From Clostridia bacterium (lineage in GTDB: Bacteria > Bacillota > Clostridia > DSM-8532): a stretch of DNA of 7,380 bases. Made by a program: the position numbers and the translations under genes. The stretch is from assembly GCA_026418215.1 (NCBI GenBank), contig JAOABT010000297.1:1-7380 (forward strand), given 5' to 3'. This document shows positions 6,413 to 7,380 of this stretch, piece by piece. The stretch's first letter is position 1. The number at the start of each line of letters is the position of its first letter. The notes beneath the pieces are model-generated. The model was not told the origin of the DNA. It made no database searches and was given only the letters and a program-made list of their open reading frames with translations.

Positions 6413-6583
6413 ATGCCGACTAATCAACGCTATTTAAAAAGATTAATAAATAAACCAGCCTTCAGAATAATCATTCTTCAGGCTGGCGTTTTCTTTGTCA
6501 TTAAGGGTATCACACGAGGCGAATCCGCTGCTGTTTTACGAAAAGCCATCAATATCTGCTTGGAGTGCATCGGAATTGGCTGA
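6413..6583 (+). CDS. Small CXXC membrane protein, CD1871A family
   Basis: A 56-residue protein: a basic N-terminus (residues 1-18), one membrane helix within FRIIILQAGVFFVIKG (about 17-32), then RGESAAVLRKA and a C-terminal NICLECIGIG with the CLEC (CXXC) pair at Cys49 and Cys52. This matches what I know of the CD1871A family of short CXXC proteins in Clostridia, which are found near redoxin-like lipoproteins and ferredoxin-type proteins; the biochemical role is unknown, and redox or metal binding is only suggested by the CXXC. The start at ATG 6413 has an AGG six bases upstream, a weak site; no better start is in frame. It follows a broken lipoprotein gene by 23 bases, in the same direction. 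Odd points: a terminator-like hairpin lies inside codons 15-25, and the expected partner genes are missing here. Confidence 0.72.
   Translation: MPTNQRYLKRLINKPAFRIIILQAGVFFVIKGITRGESAAVLRKAINICLECIGIG
6455..6486. terminator. Terminator-like hairpin inside the small CXXC gene
   Basis: CCAGCCT (6455-6461) pairs with AGGCTGG (6480-6486), with an inner AGAAT/ATTCT stem (6464-6468 with 6473-6477) and loop AATC. On the plus strand CGTTTTCTTTG follows; on the minus strand TTTATTTATT follows. As a terminator it would best serve the convergent flavoprotein transcript (stop at 6705). On the plus strand it would lie in the membrane-helix codons of the CXXC gene and could cut its transcript. Confidence 0.6.
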
Positions 6584-6704
6584 CTTTTTCTGCATAGTCA
6601 TGCTTGCCACCCAAGGTAATTCGCCGTCGCACAGGACAGCACGGTTGGTAAGAGTCTCTGCTGGATAGCGTTCCTCCGTCATCTTTTAAAAGAAAGCTTT
6701 GGGA

Positions 6705-7380
6705 TTAATCTTCCTCGCCAAACAGCTGCAGGCCCTCCCTCATGACTTCGCCTACCGTGGGATGGGGGAAAACGGTCTTGCTTGCTTGATCTACTGTAAG
6801 GCCGTTTCCCATGATGAGCGCTGCTCCAAATATAAACTCCGAGGAGCCGTTGCCCAGTGCATGCGCGCCTAAAAGCCTACCCGTGCCTTTCTCTCTAAAG
6901 AGCTTCATAACGCCACGTGGTGAGCCCCCCTCGGCGGCATAGCGTCCGCTCAGCATCATAGGCACCTTAACGGCTTCATAGGCCGTATTGAGCTTCTGAA
7001 GCTCCTCTTCCTGGAGGCCTATCCAGGCTGCTTCAGGGTTGGTGTAAACAACCGAGGGAATGGCATCATAGCACATGATTTCATTTCCGCCTGCTATATT
7101 CTCAATGGCAACCTCGGCCTCACGATAGGCTGTATGGGCGAGCATGCTTTTCCCGTTTACATCACCGGCGGCATACACACCTTTAACGGCGGTCTCCATG
7201 GTTTCCGAGGTCTCTATCCTGCCTTTCGAAAGATCAAGCCCCAGGTTTTCGAGGCCAAAGCCGGCAACCCTCGGTCGTCTTCCAGTGCTGATGAGAATGC
7301 TATTTCCCTCTTCATGGCGTGTTTGTCCCTCCATATTAATGAAAAGGCCTTTGCTGTCTATCCCTTCTACCTTGCACCCC
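6705..7380 (-). CDS. Dihydrolipoyl-dehydrogenase-like flavoprotein, C-terminal part (5' end beyond the window)
   Basis: The frame is open to the window edge; the first ATG in view (7334) is internal, since in-frame codons reading GCKVEGIDSKGLFI precede it. About 224 residues of a usual 450-470 are visible. Seen are the end of the NAD-binding domain (ILISTGRRPRVAGFGLENLG), the FAD-contacting VYAAGDVNGKSMLAHTAYRE, and the C-terminal dimerisation domain from VVYTNPEAAWIGLQ to the end. The latter contains FPHPTVGEVMRE, whose His-Glu pair is the catalytic base dyad of disulfide reductases (HPTxxE in the E3 enzyme, lpdA). The redox-active cysteine pair and the N-terminal FAD motif lie outside. Lipoamide dehydrogenase is the best reading; mercuric-reductase-like or other NAD(P)H-disulfide reductases remain possible without the N-terminus. 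No 2-oxoacid dehydrogenase or glycine-cleavage gene is in view. Confidence 0.88.
   Translation of the reverse strand, partial: GCKVEGIDSKGLFINMEGQTRHEEGNSILISTGRRPRVAGFGLENLGLDLSKGRIETSETMETAVKGVYAAGDVNGKSMLAHTAYREAEVAIENIAGGNEIMCYDAIPSVVYTNPEAAWIGLQEEELQKLNTAYEAVKVPMMLSGRYAAEGGSPRGVMKLFREKGTGRLLGAHALGNGSSEFIFGAALIMGNGLTVDQASKTVFPHPTVGEVMREGLQLFGEED

Noticed and set aside
6536..6682. 48-codon minus-strand ORF starting MTEERYPAETLTNRAVL, 22 bases after the flavoprotein stop
   Set aside because: It has no ribosome-binding site, and its last 15 codons lie antisense to the conserved end of the CXXC gene. The first 33 codons could be a remnant (LPWVAS faintly recalls ChrR-type cupins), but that is too weak to annotate.

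Overview
The window looks like low-to-moderate GC Firmicutes DNA, most likely class Clostridia. The grounds are strong AAGGAGG ribosome-binding sites, extended -10 promoters, a LacI-type sensor of the kind common in Clostridia and Spirochaetes, a heterodimeric multidrug-type ABC exporter, and a small CXXC protein of a clostridial family (CD1871A). The genus cannot be told from the sequence.

Layout. Positions 78-2002 (+) hold a promoter and a one-gene unit for a cytosolic sensor: a LacI-type periplasmic-binding-protein fold without a DNA-binding domain, a linker domain, a coiled coil and a degenerate GGDEF-like domain. The reading frame breaks in its last 20 codons; the missing C-terminal helix continues in the next frame. 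A long hairpin at 2013-2069 separates it from the convergent operon at 2179-6153 (-). That operon has, in transcription order, an extended -10 promoter, a 37-residue leader peptide with an excellent ribosome-binding site, about 160 bases of leader with competing hairpins, and two half-transporter ABC genes 21 bases apart. The two ABC proteins carry complementary active-site changes (Asp for the catalytic Glu in one, LSTGQ for LSGGQ in the other), so they should form one heterodimer with one consensus and one degenerate ATP site.

From 6180 onward a divergent promoter faces right. It leads to a broken lipoprotein gene (in-frame TGA in the signal peptide, no mature domain) and then a 56-codon gene for a one-helix membrane protein ending in a CLEC motif. 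Convergent to these, 6705-7380 (-) is the C-terminal part of a dihydrolipoyl-dehydrogenase-like flavoprotein that runs off the window.

The most interesting points are the leader peptide and switchable leader of the ABC operon, which resemble the arrangement known for bmrB-bmrCD in Bacillus subtilis; the unannotated small CXXC gene with a terminator-like hairpin inside its coding region; and the two apparent gene breaks (sensor 3' end, lipoprotein).
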